Shown: piece after piece, positions 1 through 7,875 of the stretch
Position numbering within the stretch: the first letter of the stretch is position 1
Layout of the letters: each line of letters starts with the position of its first letter
NCBI RefSeq assembly: GCF_020889685.1
Contig: NZ_JACMYO010000074.1
Span: forward strand, 1-36,232
From: Bradyrhizobium oropedii
GTDB lineage: Bacteria; Pseudomonadota; Alphaproteobacteria; Rhizobiales; Xanthobacteraceae
Direction of reading: 5' to 3'
DNA length: 36,232 bases
Made by a program: the position numbers and the translations under genes
The notes under the pieces: model-generated
Seen by the model: the letters and a program-made list of their open reading frames with translations, nothing else
Database searches by the model: none
Told to the model about the DNA's origin: nothing

Positions 1-180
1 ATCTACACGATCGTACAGTGCATGCCGATCGAGTCCGATGGACGAGTAAGATATCGCATCAAGTGCAGGTCCGAGAACATTGAGCGCGTCGTCACGGAAG
101 ATCAGCTTTCGTATTTTCACTGATCTCCGCATCCCGCAAGCGCTCATCAGACAGTGCCCGGAGGCAGCAGGGAGGAAAAA

Positions 181-408
181 ATGCCAGACCGGCGGGAGCT
201 CTATCGGAGCCCAAACGGGGACGCATGGTTCGTCGCACGCGAGCCCGCAAACGGCTACGCTTTCATCATCCACCAGCCCAATGCGCCCTCTGGTGGCCGG
301 CTATCTCACATCGAGCTGGGCGAGTTCTTGCGTGACCAAAAGGGACCCGAACAGCAAGCATTGTTGCGATTGATCGGAACGCTGGTCGAGGTCCCGCCGT
401 TTGCGTAG
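181..408 (+). CDS. Conserved hypothetical small protein (75 aa)
   Basis: Short acidic/polar protein starting MPDRRELYRSPNGDAW and ending in a leucine-rich segment (QALLRLIGTLVEVPP). I recognise the general type (RSPNGD...NAPSGG...GPEHQALLRLIGTL) as a small hypothetical protein frequent in Bradyrhizobium genomes; no function is known to me. The start at 181 is chosen because a perfect GGAGG lies 5 bases upstream (171-175); an in-frame GTG at 154 would put that ribosome-binding site inside the gene. No signal peptide or membrane segment is seen. It stands alone. Confidence 0.7.
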   Translation: MPDRRELYRSPNGDAWFVAREPANGYAFIIHQPNAPSGGRLSHIELGEFLRDQKGPEQQALLRLIGTLVEVPPFA

Positions 409-699
409 GATCCTTACACTCATCGATCATGGCCAACTCGCCTAATAGCGCTGGCGGCCCACTTCAAGGCTGCCGCCAAATTGAAAGCGAGTTTAACACT
501 TCTTTGTAGGTCGACACGTTGGGCTACCGCCGCGGGAATCGTCCACGGGTCACAAGCGTTCAGCACCTTGCTGCCGCGAGAGAGTCTCGGCCGCGCGCGA
601 GAATGGCGCTTGGGTTGAGGGAGCTGCATTAGTACGAGTGAGTCCAGACCTACAGCGCACGCCAGAAGCACCGGACGCGCGCCTGAAGGGGTCATCGAG
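409..699. other. Intergenic stretch without a convincing gene
   Basis: About 290 bases between two small orphan genes. Open frames here have arginine/serine-rich composition without recognisable domains and look like chance frames in GC-rich DNA. I see no RNA gene or strong hairpin. Confidence 0.5.
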
Positions 700-885
700 T
701 CATTTCGCATAACCCTGTGATCGGAGCCAAGCGATCCGACGCTCTCCATTCATCCAATCGTCAATTTCGGCCTTGCTCGTGAAGCCCGTTATCTCTCGCG
801 CTTCTGCGCCCGGGTACTCGGCGATGATAGCCCAGTCGCCCTCGGATTTACGAACTGGTTTGAAGTTCACTTTTATTTTTGCCAT
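700..885 (-). CDS. Conserved hypothetical small protein (61 aa)
   Basis: Basic-acidic 61-residue protein (MAKIKVNFKPVRKSEGDW... ending WLRSQGYAK) with the look of a small soluble alpha/beta protein: an N-terminal beta-like stretch (KIKVNFKPV), a central EYPGAEAREITGF segment and a C-terminal helix containing DDWMNGERRIAWL. Proteins of this kind are widespread as hypotheticals in Bradyrhizobium. The ATG at 885 is the only sensible start; no strong Shine-Dalgarno sequence precedes it. Function unknown. Confidence 0.65.
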   Translation of the reverse strand: MAKIKVNFKPVRKSEGDWAIIAEYPGAEAREITGFTSKAEIDDWMNGERRIAWLRSQGYAK

Positions 886-982
886 GCCGAATTATGTAGG
901 GAGGCGGCCGAAAAGGGAACCACGTTGTGTCATGTTCGGCCTAGAGTAAATAGCAGACGTCGCCCGCCCCACCGAGCATGCC

Positions 983-1228
983 TTACTCTGGAGCGATCCT
1001 GTAAACATCGCCGGGTTTGAGGTTGAGTTCTTCGAACATCCTCTGCTGCTTTTCAGTGAGGACCGCTGGCACAACTTCCGCAGTCCAGCCTTCGGGAACC
1101 GCAGCAAGGACAAGCGTCAATGCCTGATTAGGCTTGGCTAAGGCGAGCCACATCTGCTTCGTTGGCTCCGGAACGCCGTCCGAGGTCACCTCAACGATAG
1201 TGAATGAAGTGCCGAACGACTCTGCCAT
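983..1228 (-). CDS. Conserved hypothetical protein (about 81 aa)
   Basis: Sequence beginning MAESFGTSFTIVEVTS with a middle segment TLVLAAVPEGWTAEVV and an end ELNLKPGDVYRIAPE. The pattern of alternating hydrophobic strands and a short helix suggests a small soluble protein; the function is unknown. The frame is open further upstream to 1285, but the preceding residues (LAPSAFRDPRSNSADQP) are low in predicted structure and overlap the neighbouring gene, so the ATG at 1228 is preferred. The next gene upstream (1251-1442, same strand) ends 22 bases before this start, so the two may be co-transcribed. Confidence 0.55.
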   Translation of the reverse strand: MAESFGTSFTIVEVTSDGVPEPTKQMWLALAKPNQALTLVLAAVPEGWTAEVVPAVLTEKQQRMFEELNLKPGDVYRIAPE

Positions 1229-1250
1229 CAATGGCTGATCCGCTGAATTG

Positions 1251-1442
1251 CTACGTGGGTCGCGGAAGGCGGACGGGGCCAGCAATCAATCTATAGGTGG
1301 GCACCCAAGCGGTGTTCCACGATTCCATGGTCGCCCCGCAGACCGAGCACTCGAAGCTGGCGATCTGCCGACCCGGAGCCATCGCCTCGGTTCGGCTATA
1401 GACCGCTCCACAGTGGCAGGTTCGGTAGTGGGAATCGGACAT
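1251..1442 (-). CDS. Small putative zinc-ribbon protein (63 aa)
   Basis: A 63-residue protein with Cys9-x-Cys11 and Cys32-x-x-Cys35, the spacing of a small zinc-ribbon-like knuckle pair (TCHCGAVYS and FECSVCGATM). It has no membrane segment or signal peptide. The family is familiar as a hypothetical in Bradyrhizobium; the ligand and partners are unknown. The ATG at 1442 is the natural start. It lies directly upstream of the gene at 983-1228 on the same strand. Zinc binding is inferred from the cysteines only. Confidence 0.6.
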   Translation of the reverse strand: MSDSHYRTCHCGAVYSRTEAMAPGRQIASFECSVCGATMESWNTAWVPTYRLIAGPVRLPRPT

Positions 1443-2072
1443 CCCCGTTTATGCGCTCAAAAGGCGAAACGGGCCACTGCGAAAATAGAAGCCGCTGAGG
1501 ATGGAAGCAGGATAGCCGGTGAAGCCGGGAGATACAGGCCCACAACTGGAACGTCCGATAGCTAAGCCTGGCACCGCTGTGCGGCCGCCGCCTTGGCTCG
1601 TTGAGGGGGCCAAGACTCAAAGCATCCCGCGAGAGGCCCTTGAGAAAGAGGTCGGTGATCTAAAGCAGTACATCGAGATCCCTCGGGAGGGGCCGTGTCG
1701 GCTTCGCCCTCGGAAGCGGACATCACCGGATTTATGAGTGATCGCTCTCACAGGACTGAAAGCGCATTCCTTTAGGGTCAGCAACTGCCCGGGCTGGCGG
1801 TTCGGGCTAATTTGCATGGCCTAAGTGATACCGAGAGCCCTGGATATTCGGATGTTCTCCCCTAGCGAGAAGACCTGAGCCGCAGCGGACGAGCAATTCT
1901 TTTTCTAGATTCTCTCCCTCCGCCATTTGCACGATTTTCCGCGCAAAACTACGATTGGTGCGATTTCCTGCGAAAATGGCCACGCGGCGCCCGCTGGCAT
2001 TGTTGACGAGATGTCGTCCGACACACCGTCGGGCGCTGTTCGGGTTGACCGTCGGCATGCGCGAGCTCGGCG
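1443..2072. other. Gene-poor gap with an att-like sequence
   Basis: About 630 bases without a convincing gene; the open frames (for example 1519-1737 and 1807-2058) have no recognisable domain and proline/arginine-rich composition. The notable content is a stretch at 1918-1963 that begins CTCCGCCATTT and resembles the sequence at 27148-27194 (see the repeat entries). The importer operon ends at 2073; no clear intrinsic terminator follows it. Confidence 0.5.
1918..1963 (+). repeat. Att-like repeat copy C (tail only)
   Basis: Starts CTCCGCCATTT, continues with ACGATTTT, CGCG, CTACGATT and GTGCGA. The same ordered blocks occur at 27148-27194, with an overall match by eye of roughly three quarters. 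The CTCCGCCA start resembles the 3' end of tRNA-Ser genes. The upstream half seen in the other copies (from GTAGCTCAA) is missing here. Possible attachment-site remnant; low confidence. Confidence 0.35.
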
Positions 2073-2951
2073 CTACACCATTCCCTTGCCTGCGTCCGAT
2101 CCGTGACGTCGTTGCCGGGCCTGAAGCACGAGAATGACAACCAGCGCCAGGAAAATGACGAGAAAGGAAACTGCACTCGTCAGCGTTCCAAGCGCATAAA
2201 TGTCCGGCTTTGTGACGGTGGTCGTCAGGCCCTGTAAATCAAGGGGCAGTGTGTTGACGGAGCCGATGGTCTGGCTTGAGCGTGCGAGCTCATCCCAGGA
2301 CAAGGTAAATCCAAACAGACCGATACCGACGACCGACGGCAGTATGATCGGCAGCACGACGTGCCGAAATGTCTGCCAAGGCGTTGCGCCAAGGTCGCGT
2401 GCTGCCTCTTCGAGCCGGCTGTCAAATCTGTTGAAGATCGCAAACATGATCAGCAGGCCAAATGGCAGGGTCCAGGTCAGATGCGCGCCAAGGCCAGACG
2501 TAAACAGCCCCATGGCCGTTGTCCAATCTCCGACCCCGCTCTTGATGATGAAATCGTCAAGCAAGCGGAATTCCAGGGCGATGCCGAGCGAGGTAATGAT
2601 CGACGGCATGATCAGGCTTGCGATCGCAACATAGAACAGGAAGGTCGCGCCGCGGAACGATCTGCGGAAGGCCATGCCCGCTGACACGGAAAGAACGACC
2701 GTGCACACCATGACGACGAGGCCGAGTTGCAGCGATCGCTTGAAAGCCGCCCCGATGTCGACGATGCCCGAACCGGAGAACACCTTGCCGAACCACACAA
2801 GGGACACGCCGTTCATGGGAAAGGTCAGGCCGCCATCGGGTCCCTGAAACGACAAGATGTAGATCGCGAACATCGGACCATAGAGAAACAGGACGTAGGC
2901 GGTGAAAAACGCAGCGAGGAGATAGAAGGATCGCGGTCGCTTCTCGCCCAT
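2073..2951 (-). CDS. ABC transporter permease, PotC-like
   Basis: Inner-membrane subunit of a polyamine-type ABC importer (binding-protein-dependent transport permease, MetI-like fold). The 292 residues fit the family. About six hydrophobic segments are visible, beginning with FYLLAAFFTAYVLFLYGP near residues 8-25. The cytoplasmic EAA loop that contacts the ATPase is present (EEAARDLGATPWQTFRHVVLP, about residues 180-200). It is the last gene of a four-gene minus-strand operon and starts one base after the stop of the upstream permease, so the two are translationally coupled. Substrate cannot be read from the sequence; position beside uracil and purine catabolic genes and a sigma-54 promoter suggests a nitrogen compound. 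Polyamines remain possible. Confidence 0.85.
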   Translation of the reverse strand: MGEKRPRSFYLLAAFFTAYVLFLYGPMFAIYILSFQGPDGGLTFPMNGVSLVWFGKVFSGSGIVDIGAAFKRSLQLGLVVMVCTVVLSVSAGMAFRRSFRGATFLFYVAIASLIMPSIITSLGIALEFRLLDDFIIKSGVGDWTTAMGLFTSGLGAHLTWTLPFGLLIMFAIFNRFDSRLEEAARDLGATPWQTFRHVVLPIILPSVVGIGLFGFTLSWDELARSSQTIGSVNTLPLDLQGLTTTVTKPDIYALGTLTSAVSFLVIFLALVVILVLQARQRRHGSDAGKGMV

Positions 2952-2952
2952 C

Positions 2953-3834
2953 TCACAGCTCCTTGCGAATATCGACGATCCGGGTCAGCGCCGAAATAAT
3001 CAGGATCGTGATGCCGAGCAGGATGACTGCATTGGCTGCAGCCGCCGGGAATTGCAGCGCATTCAGGCGCGCCTCGATGATCTTGCCGGCAGATGCAATC
3101 TGCTGGCCGCCCATCACCCCTATCGTGACAAAATCGCCCATCACGATTGTGATCACGAAGATCGAGCCGATGACGATTCCGGGCTTTGCCAGGGGAATGA
3201 TGATGTTCAGCAGCGTCTGCCAACCGGTCGCGCCGGCATCATAGGCGGCTTCGATCAATCGTCTGTCGATGCGGATCATCGAGTTGAAGATTGGCACCAC
3301 CATGAAGAACGTGAAGAGATGCAGGAGGGCAAGCACGACGGAAAACTCTGAGAACAGCAGCCACTCCAGCGGTTGGTGGATCAACCCAGCGCCCTCGAGG
3401 CCCCTGTTGACCAGACCGTTCCGGCCAAGCAGCGGAATCCACGCAATCATGCGGATGACGTTCGACGTCCAGAACGGGATGGTGCAAAGCAGGGTGAGCA
3501 CGATCTGCCAGGTTTTCGACCGGACGTGGAACGCAAGAAAATAGGCGACGGTAAACCCGATCAGAAGGGTCAGGACCCAGGTCAGCAGGCATAATTTCAG
3601 GGTCTTCAAATAGGTCTTCAGGATCGTGCAGAGATTGGGCAGATCTGCAATGCATCCCTCGAACGTATCGCTGTAGCCACGCAGGCTGAACGCTGGAATC
3701 ATTTCATATTCGTTGTAATCCCACGCGCTGACGATCGTCACGAAGAGTAACGGCAGCAGGAAGAACAGCGCGAAAACGAGCATCATCGGTGCGGCCTGAA
3801 GCCATGCAACGAAGGTCTTGCGTTCTTGAATCAT
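2953..3834 (-). CDS. ABC transporter permease, PotB-like
   Basis: First permease of the importer, 293 residues. It has an N-terminal membrane helix (MMLVFALFFLLPLLFV, about residues 17-32), a periplasmic region with DYNEYEMIPAFSLRGY typical of the PotB/PotH branch, and an EAA loop (EAAYDAGATGWQTLLNIIIP) in the second half. It works as a heterodimer with the PotC-like protein encoded one base downstream. The binding-protein gene lies 66 bases upstream, separated by a strong hairpin that may lower permease expression relative to the binding protein. Start at 3834 (ATG, MIQERKTF). Confidence 0.85.
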   Translation of the reverse strand: MIQERKTFVAWLQAAPMMLVFALFFLLPLLFVTIVSAWDYNEYEMIPAFSLRGYSDTFEGCIADLPNLCTILKTYLKTLKLCLLTWVLTLLIGFTVAYFLAFHVRSKTWQIVLTLLCTIPFWTSNVIRMIAWIPLLGRNGLVNRGLEGAGLIHQPLEWLLFSEFSVVLALLHLFTFFMVVPIFNSMIRIDRRLIEAAYDAGATGWQTLLNIIIPLAKPGIVIGSIFVITIVMGDFVTIGVMGGQQIASAGKIIEARLNALQFPAAAANAVILLGITILIISALTRIVDIRKEL

Positions 3835-3860
3835 TGAGAGGCCAATCGCAGTGATGGCGA

Positions 3861-3896
3861 AAGGACTTGCCGTACGCGTTGGCCCGGCAAGTCCTT
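3861..3896 (-). terminator. Intra-operon hairpin between binding protein and permease
   Basis: Perfect 12-base arms (AAGGACTTGCCG at 3861-3872 and its complement at 3885-3896) with a 12-base loop. It sits just after the binding-protein stop and before the permease start. There is no T-run, so it is more likely an attenuator or mRNA-stabilising hairpin than a full terminator. Such structures are common after binding-protein genes that need higher expression. Confidence 0.7.
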
Positions 3897-3900
3897 CGGA

Positions 3901-5193
3901 TCAAGCAGCTATGAATTCATTCCACTTGCGCACCATGTAGTCGTTCTCGTCCATCACCGCGTTCCAGCAGGCGACGGCGCCCATGCGTTCGTCGTAGGAT
4001 CCTCCATCGCGCGTGGCGCCGGCCTTCTCGAGAATCGTGCCGTCGGGCGCCTTGATGTCGCCGACGGCGGCCTTGCCTTCCATCCAGTAGCCCCATTCGT
4101 CCGCCGTCATGTTGGCCTCGGCGGTAGAGAGCACGGCCGAATAATAACCCTGGCGATTGAGATAGGCGCCTGCCCAACCCGATAGATACCAGTTCACGAA
4201 TTCATAAGCCCAGTCGAGCTTCGGTCCCGAGACCGCCTTCGATACACAGAACCCCGACGCCCAGGAGCGATAGCCTTCCTTGAGCGGCTGGAACGTGCAG
4301 GCGATCCCCATCGAGCGCACCTTGGTGACCGCAGGCGACCACATCGATTGAATGACGGTTTCGCCCGATGCCATCAGGTTGACGGATTCGTTGAAATCCT
4401 TCCAGAAGGCGCGGAACTGACCGGCCTTCTTGGCCTCCGTCATGATCTTCATGGTGAGATCAATCTCGGCCTTTGTCATGTTGCCCTTGTCGGCATATGT
4501 GTGCTGGCCGCTGGCTTCGACCACCATCGCGGCGTCCATGATTCCGATCGAGGGAATGTTGAGGATCGAGGCCTTGCCCTTGAACTCGGGATTGAGCAGT
4601 TCGGTCCACGACGAGATCGGTCGCTTGATCAGATCGGGCCGGATGCCGAGTGTGTCGGCGTTGTAGACCGTGGGGATCAGCGTCACGAATTCGGTCGGCG
4701 TCTTGGAGAAGGTCTTGGAGTTCGCTCCCTCAAGATAGAGCACCTTCCAGGGCGCGGTGCCCTGGTCGCCGATCTTCTTGCCGTTCGGCAATTGACCCTT
4801 GGTGAACACCGGCGTGAGGTTGTCGAATTCCTTGATCTTCTTGGCGTCGAGCGCAAAGATGTTGCCCGACGGTACAAGCTTCTTCAGCGAGAAATACTCC
4901 GTATCCAGCACGTCGAACGAGTTGGGCTGGGTGATCACACGCTTGGTCACGTCGTCGGTGGTTGCCGTGATGTATTCGATCTTGATCCCGGTATCTGCCA
5001 GACATTTCTTCGAGATCTCGTCACCTTCGTTCACGGCCGTTCCGAGATAACGCAGCACTTTCGCATCGGCTGAACGGACATAAGGAAATCCGGTGATTGC
5101 GCCGGAGCCTGCTGCGAGACCGACCGCTCCGGCCGCGCCCTTCAGCACGGTGCGGCGGTTGATGAGACGATCGAATTTCGAGGATTTGCTCAT
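3901..5193 (-). CDS. Periplasmic substrate-binding protein, PotD-like, Tat-type leader
   Basis: Extracytoplasmic binding protein of 430 residues for the importer. The leader contains a twin-arginine motif (NRRTVLKGAAG, about residues 12-22) followed by a hydrophobic stretch and SADA cleavage region, so export by the Tat route is likely, meaning folding before export. The mature part resembles the PotD/SBP_bac_8 class (FDVLDTEYFSLKKLVPSG; IPTVYNADTLGIRPD; SSWTELLNPEFKGK; QSMWSP). A GGGAGA ribosome-binding site precedes the ATG at 5193. It lies 17 bases after the ATPase gene in the operon. Substrate is unproven; nucleobases or their breakdown products are inferred from context only. Confidence 0.85.
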   Translation of the reverse strand: MSKSSKFDRLINRRTVLKGAAGAVGLAAGSGAITGFPYVRSADAKVLRYLGTAVNEGDEISKKCLADTGIKIEYITATTDDVTKRVITQPNSFDVLDTEYFSLKKLVPSGNIFALDAKKIKEFDNLTPVFTKGQLPNGKKIGDQGTAPWKVLYLEGANSKTFSKTPTEFVTLIPTVYNADTLGIRPDLIKRPISSWTELLNPEFKGKASILNIPSIGIMDAAMVVEASGQHTYADKGNMTKAEIDLTMKIMTEAKKAGQFRAFWKDFNESVNLMASGETVIQSMWSPAVTKVRSMGIACTFQPLKEGYRSWASGFCVSKAVSGPKLDWAYEFVNWYLSGWAGAYLNRQGYYSAVLSTAEANMTADEWGYWMEGKAAVGDIKAPDGTILEKAGATRDGGSYDERMGAVACWNAVMDENDYMVRKWNEFIAA

Positions 5194-5210
5194 GATGATC
5201 TCCCTGGGTG

Positions 5211-6245
5211 TCAGGCCGCCTTCTCAGGCGACCGGATAGTTGCTGAACTGGTGGTCTTCAGAAGGCTCGCCTGCATCGGGTCCCATGTGGCAAGAACGCG
5301 CTCGCCGACGGTGTAGTTGGCTGCGTCGAATTCAGTCTCCGTGACCTGGGCCGAGATCTCGGGCCCACCGTCGACGGCAATGACGACGCGGACATAGGTT
5401 CCCTGGTATTCGACCTCGCTGATCGTACCTGTGACCGATGGGCCGGCGACGGTTTCGGTCGGCCGTTTCAGCATCAGCCGATCGACCCGAACGGCGAAGG
5501 TCTCATGGTTCAGGGCAATGACGTTGTGGCCACCGATGAACTTCGCCGTGAATTCGGTTCGGGGGTGGTTGAAGATGTCTCGCGGCGAGCCCTGCTGTTC
5601 GATCCGGCCGCCATTCATGAGAACCACGATATCGGCGAGCGCCATCGCTTCGTCCTGGCCATGTGTCACATGGATGAAGGTCAGCCCAAGGTCGCGCTGC
5701 AGCTTCTTCAATTCTGCGCGCATCCGCAGCCGCAAGAACGGATCGAGTGCCGAAAGCGGCTCGTCCAGCAGCAAAATTTGAGGAGAGGTGATCAGCGCGC
5801 GCGCGAGGGCCACGCGCTGTTGCTGGCCTCCGGAGAGCTGGCCCGGCAGCCTTGCCGCGTAGGGCTGCATATCGACGAGCTCCAGCAACTTGCTGGCCTC
5901 GGCATGGCGTGCCGACTTGGCAACGCCTTTCATCTTCAGGGCAAAGCCGACGTTGTCGATGACAGAGAGGTGCGGGAACAGGGCGTAAGACTGGAACATC
6001 ATCGCCGTGCTTCGATCGGCGGGCGGCAGGTTGGTCACATTTTTCGGACCGACCAGGATGTCGCCTGAACTGACGGCCTCGTGCCCGGCGACCATCCGCA
6101 GTGTGGACGTCTTGCCGCAGCCGGACGGCCCGAGCAGGCAACAATAGGAGCCGGCGGGAATCTTGAGATTGATGGCGTCAACGGCGGTGATGCCGCCATA
6201 CATCTTCGTCAATTGTACGAGTTCGAGCGCCGCCGTCGTTGTCAT
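5211..6245 (-). CDS. ABC transporter ATP-binding protein, PotA-like
   Basis: Cytoplasmic ATPase of the importer, about 344 residues. Walker A is GPSGCGKTS, the Q-loop is in MMFQSYALFPHLSV, the signature is LSGGQQQRVALARAL, Walker B is ILLLDEPLSALD and the H-loop is THGQDEAM. The C-terminal 100 residues form the TOBE regulatory domain (VRVDRLMLKRPTE; GTISEVEYQGTYVRV). The start is set at the ATG at 6245 (MTTTAALELVQL); an ATG at 6254 adds three residues. The frame stays open to 6656, but that extension crosses the sigma-54 promoter at 6318-6333 and has no family similarity. First gene of the four-gene operon. Confidence 0.88.
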   Translation of the reverse strand: MTTTAALELVQLTKMYGGITAVDAINLKIPAGSYCCLLGPSGCGKTSTLRMVAGHEAVSSGDILVGPKNVTNLPPADRSTAMMFQSYALFPHLSVIDNVGFALKMKGVAKSARHAEASKLLELVDMQPYAARLPGQLSGGQQQRVALARALITSPQILLLDEPLSALDPFLRLRMRAELKKLQRDLGLTFIHVTHGQDEAMALADIVVLMNGGRIEQQGSPRDIFNHPRTEFTAKFIGGHNVIALNHETFAVRVDRLMLKRPTETVAGPSVTGTISEVEYQGTYVRVVIAVDGGPEISAQVTETEFDAANYTVGERVLATWDPMQASLLKTTSSATIRSPEKAA

Positions 6246-6317
6246 CCGCACCATTCCGCATGGTCTACCGAGCCCCTGAGCGACCTTGTCGCCCCGGGGT
6301 ACTATCCGGGGTTGGGA

Positions 6318-6333
6318 TGCAACAGATGTGCCA
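6318..6333 (-). promoter_or_regulatory. Sigma-54 (-24/-12) promoter for the Pot-type importer
   Basis: Read on the minus strand: TGGCACATCTGTTGCA. It matches 11 of the 12 defined positions of the RpoN consensus TGGCACG-N4-TTGCW, with the required GG-N10-GC spacing. Transcription would start near 6305, about 60 bases before the ATPase start codon. This points to an enhancer-binding activator (for example NtrC) and nitrogen control. No enhancer site was identified with confidence. Confidence 0.82.
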
Positions 6334-6338
6334 AAAAA

Positions 6339-6354
6339 TGCGACAGATGAGACA
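6339..6354 (-). promoter_or_regulatory. Upstream degenerate copy of the -24/-12 element
   Basis: On the minus strand TGTCTCATCTGTCGCA, which repeats the neighbouring promoter sequence at an offset of exactly 21 bases (two helical turns). The -24 GG is GT, so it is probably not an active promoter. It may be a decoy RpoN site, a regulator site, or a duplication remnant. Confidence 0.5.
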
Positions 6355-6917
6355 AAAACTCGGCAAATCCGGCGACCGCATTGAGGCGGCGATGGCGCCG
6401 GGCGATGGGACCGCGACCAACAGCGCATACGATTCGAACTGAGCACTGAAACGGCGTAGTCGCGCGTGAAATCGTTGACGCCACCATTTGCCTCGGTCTT
6501 GCCCAATATCGCGACGGCCGACCTCGGATCGATCTTGCCTTGCTGGGACTGCACACCGAACGCGACTCCAAACCATCGACGGCAGCCCGCCAGTTCGTCA
6601 ACATCTTCGCCAAGGCGGAAGCCGCACCAAGCGGGTGCATCCGCGGATTTCGTCACGTCATGCTTGAAGATACGGACATCAGTTCAACCCGACACGCGCG
6701 CGCGGCGGTCGGCGGATTGATTGGCGGTCTGTCGGGAACCGGCGCCGTCTATGTTTCCGGCGGAGCCGAACATCAGGGGCCGTCCGGTGGCGGGCCCGTA
6801 GCCGTGATCGCCAGGCTGTCGGACAATCAATCGGACTGAGGATTGGGCTTCGCCCGCCGTTACGCGGATCAATCCCTTCTCATGGAGGCTTCAGCACGAA
6901 GGCGATGTCGCGCACAC
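6355..6917. other. Intergenic region without a supported gene
   Basis: About 560 bases between the importer promoter and the end of upp. A plus-strand frame (6540-6839, 99 codons) has a glycine-rich part (GGLIGGLSGTGAVYVSGG) but no good start or ribosome-binding site and no recognised family. I cannot support a gene; a decayed one is possible. Confidence 0.4.
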
Positions 6918-7553
6918 TTACCTTGTGCCGAACATTCTGTCTCCGGCATCGCCCAGGCCCGGCACGATATAGCCGTGATCATTCAGTCTCTCGTCGATAG
7001 CAGCAGTCCAGATCGGCACGTCGGGACACTCATTCTGGAATCGGGCGATCCCCTCGGGGGCCGCGAGCAGGCAGACGAACCTGATATCTCGAACGCCTCG
7101 CGATTTGAGCAGGCTGACTGCGGCGCAGGCTGAATTTCCCGTCGCTAGCATCGGATCCAGCAGGATCACGATACGTTCCGACACATCCTGCGGCGCCTTG
7201 AAGAAATACTCCACGGCTTGGAGCGTCTGCGGATCCCGGTAAAGGCCGATATGCGCAACGCGCGCTGATGGGACGAGCGCCAGCATCCCGTCGAGAAATC
7301 CGACACCCGCGCGCAAGATTGGAGCGAGCGTGAGTTTCTTGCCCGCGATTTTGGGGGCCTTCATTGCGGCGACCGGCGTATCGATGTCGACCCACTCCAG
7401 AGGCAAGTCCCGGGTGACCTCATAGCAGAGCAGCATTCCGATCTCGTTCAGAAGTTCGCGAAAGCCCTTGGTGGAGCGATCCTTGTCGCGCATCAGCGAG
7501 AGCTTGTGCTGGACCAGGGGATGGCTGACGAGGTTCACGCTTTCTTTGCTCAT
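6918..7553 (-). CDS. upp: Uracil phosphoribosyltransferase (canonical copy)
   Basis: Converts uracil and PRPP to UMP and pyrophosphate in the cytoplasm. The 211 residues match the normal UPRT length. The PRPP-binding loop is intact (DPMLATGNS, Asp133 to Ser141), as is the uracil-binding C-terminal motif (YIVPGLGDAGDRMFGT, residues 195-210). The conserved segments HPLVQHKL, LLCYEVTRDL and PILRAGVGF are present. In the URC route UPRT makes the first step of uracil breakdown, so this copy may serve salvage, catabolism or both. It is transcribed divergently from the URC1-URC4-UPRT cluster and has its own sigma-54 promoter 39 bases upstream. Confidence 0.93.
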   Translation of the reverse strand: MSKESVNLVSHPLVQHKLSLMRDKDRSTKGFRELLNEIGMLLCYEVTRDLPLEWVDIDTPVAAMKAPKIAGKKLTLAPILRAGVGFLDGMLALVPSARVAHIGLYRDPQTLQAVEYFFKAPQDVSERIVILLDPMLATGNSACAAVSLLKSRGVRDIRFVCLLAAPEGIARFQNECPDVPIWTAAIDERLNDHGYIVPGLGDAGDRMFGTR

Positions 7554-7591
7554 GGGATCGCCCTATCTGCGGTTGCGCGCGCGGAGTAGCG

Positions 7592-7607
7592 TGCAAGTGG
7601 CGTGCCC
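7592..7607 (-). promoter_or_regulatory. Sigma-54 (-24/-12) promoter for upp
   Basis: On the minus strand GGGCACGCCACTTGCA, 11 of 12 consensus positions with GG-N10-GC spacing. Predicted start of transcription near 7580, about 27 bases before the upp start codon. Implies expression of UPRT under nitrogen limitation. Confidence 0.8.
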
Positions 7608-7716
7608 GATTTGCCCGAGATATAGGCACCGATCCCAGCGGCTCAGCGCAGGATAGACGGATGACCTTGCCGTTTCCGGCCGCCGATCGCCCCTTCGTTC
7701 ATGGCATTGGAAAAGA

Positions 7717-7733
7717 GGGGCAGGTCCTGCCCC
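7717..7733. promoter_or_regulatory. Perfect inverted repeat upstream of URC1 (possible operator)
   Basis: GGGGCAGG-T-CCTGCCCC, 8-base arms around one base, lying between the divergent upp and URC1 genes. A second short palindrome, CCGGTAACCGG, lies at 7822-7832. Either could bind a regulator of the URC genes. No RpoN promoter was found on the plus strand here, so URC1 may use a different control. Role not proven. Confidence 0.4.
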
Positions 7734-7875
7734 ACGGGTCGTGATAGCGTCGTAAACCTTACCACTAATGCGCCCGTTGTGTTCAGCCGCGATTGGGACA
7801 TACTGGAGAATCCTTTGGCTGCCGGTAACCGGACTTTTTGCCCGGCGGACAGGCGCCATGTGTTGGTGCGTAACG

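Noticed and set aside
5211..6656. ATPase frame extended to 481 residues
   Set aside because: The extra N-terminal part has no ABC similarity and runs through the sigma-54 promoter; the family begins at MTTTAALELVQL (6245).
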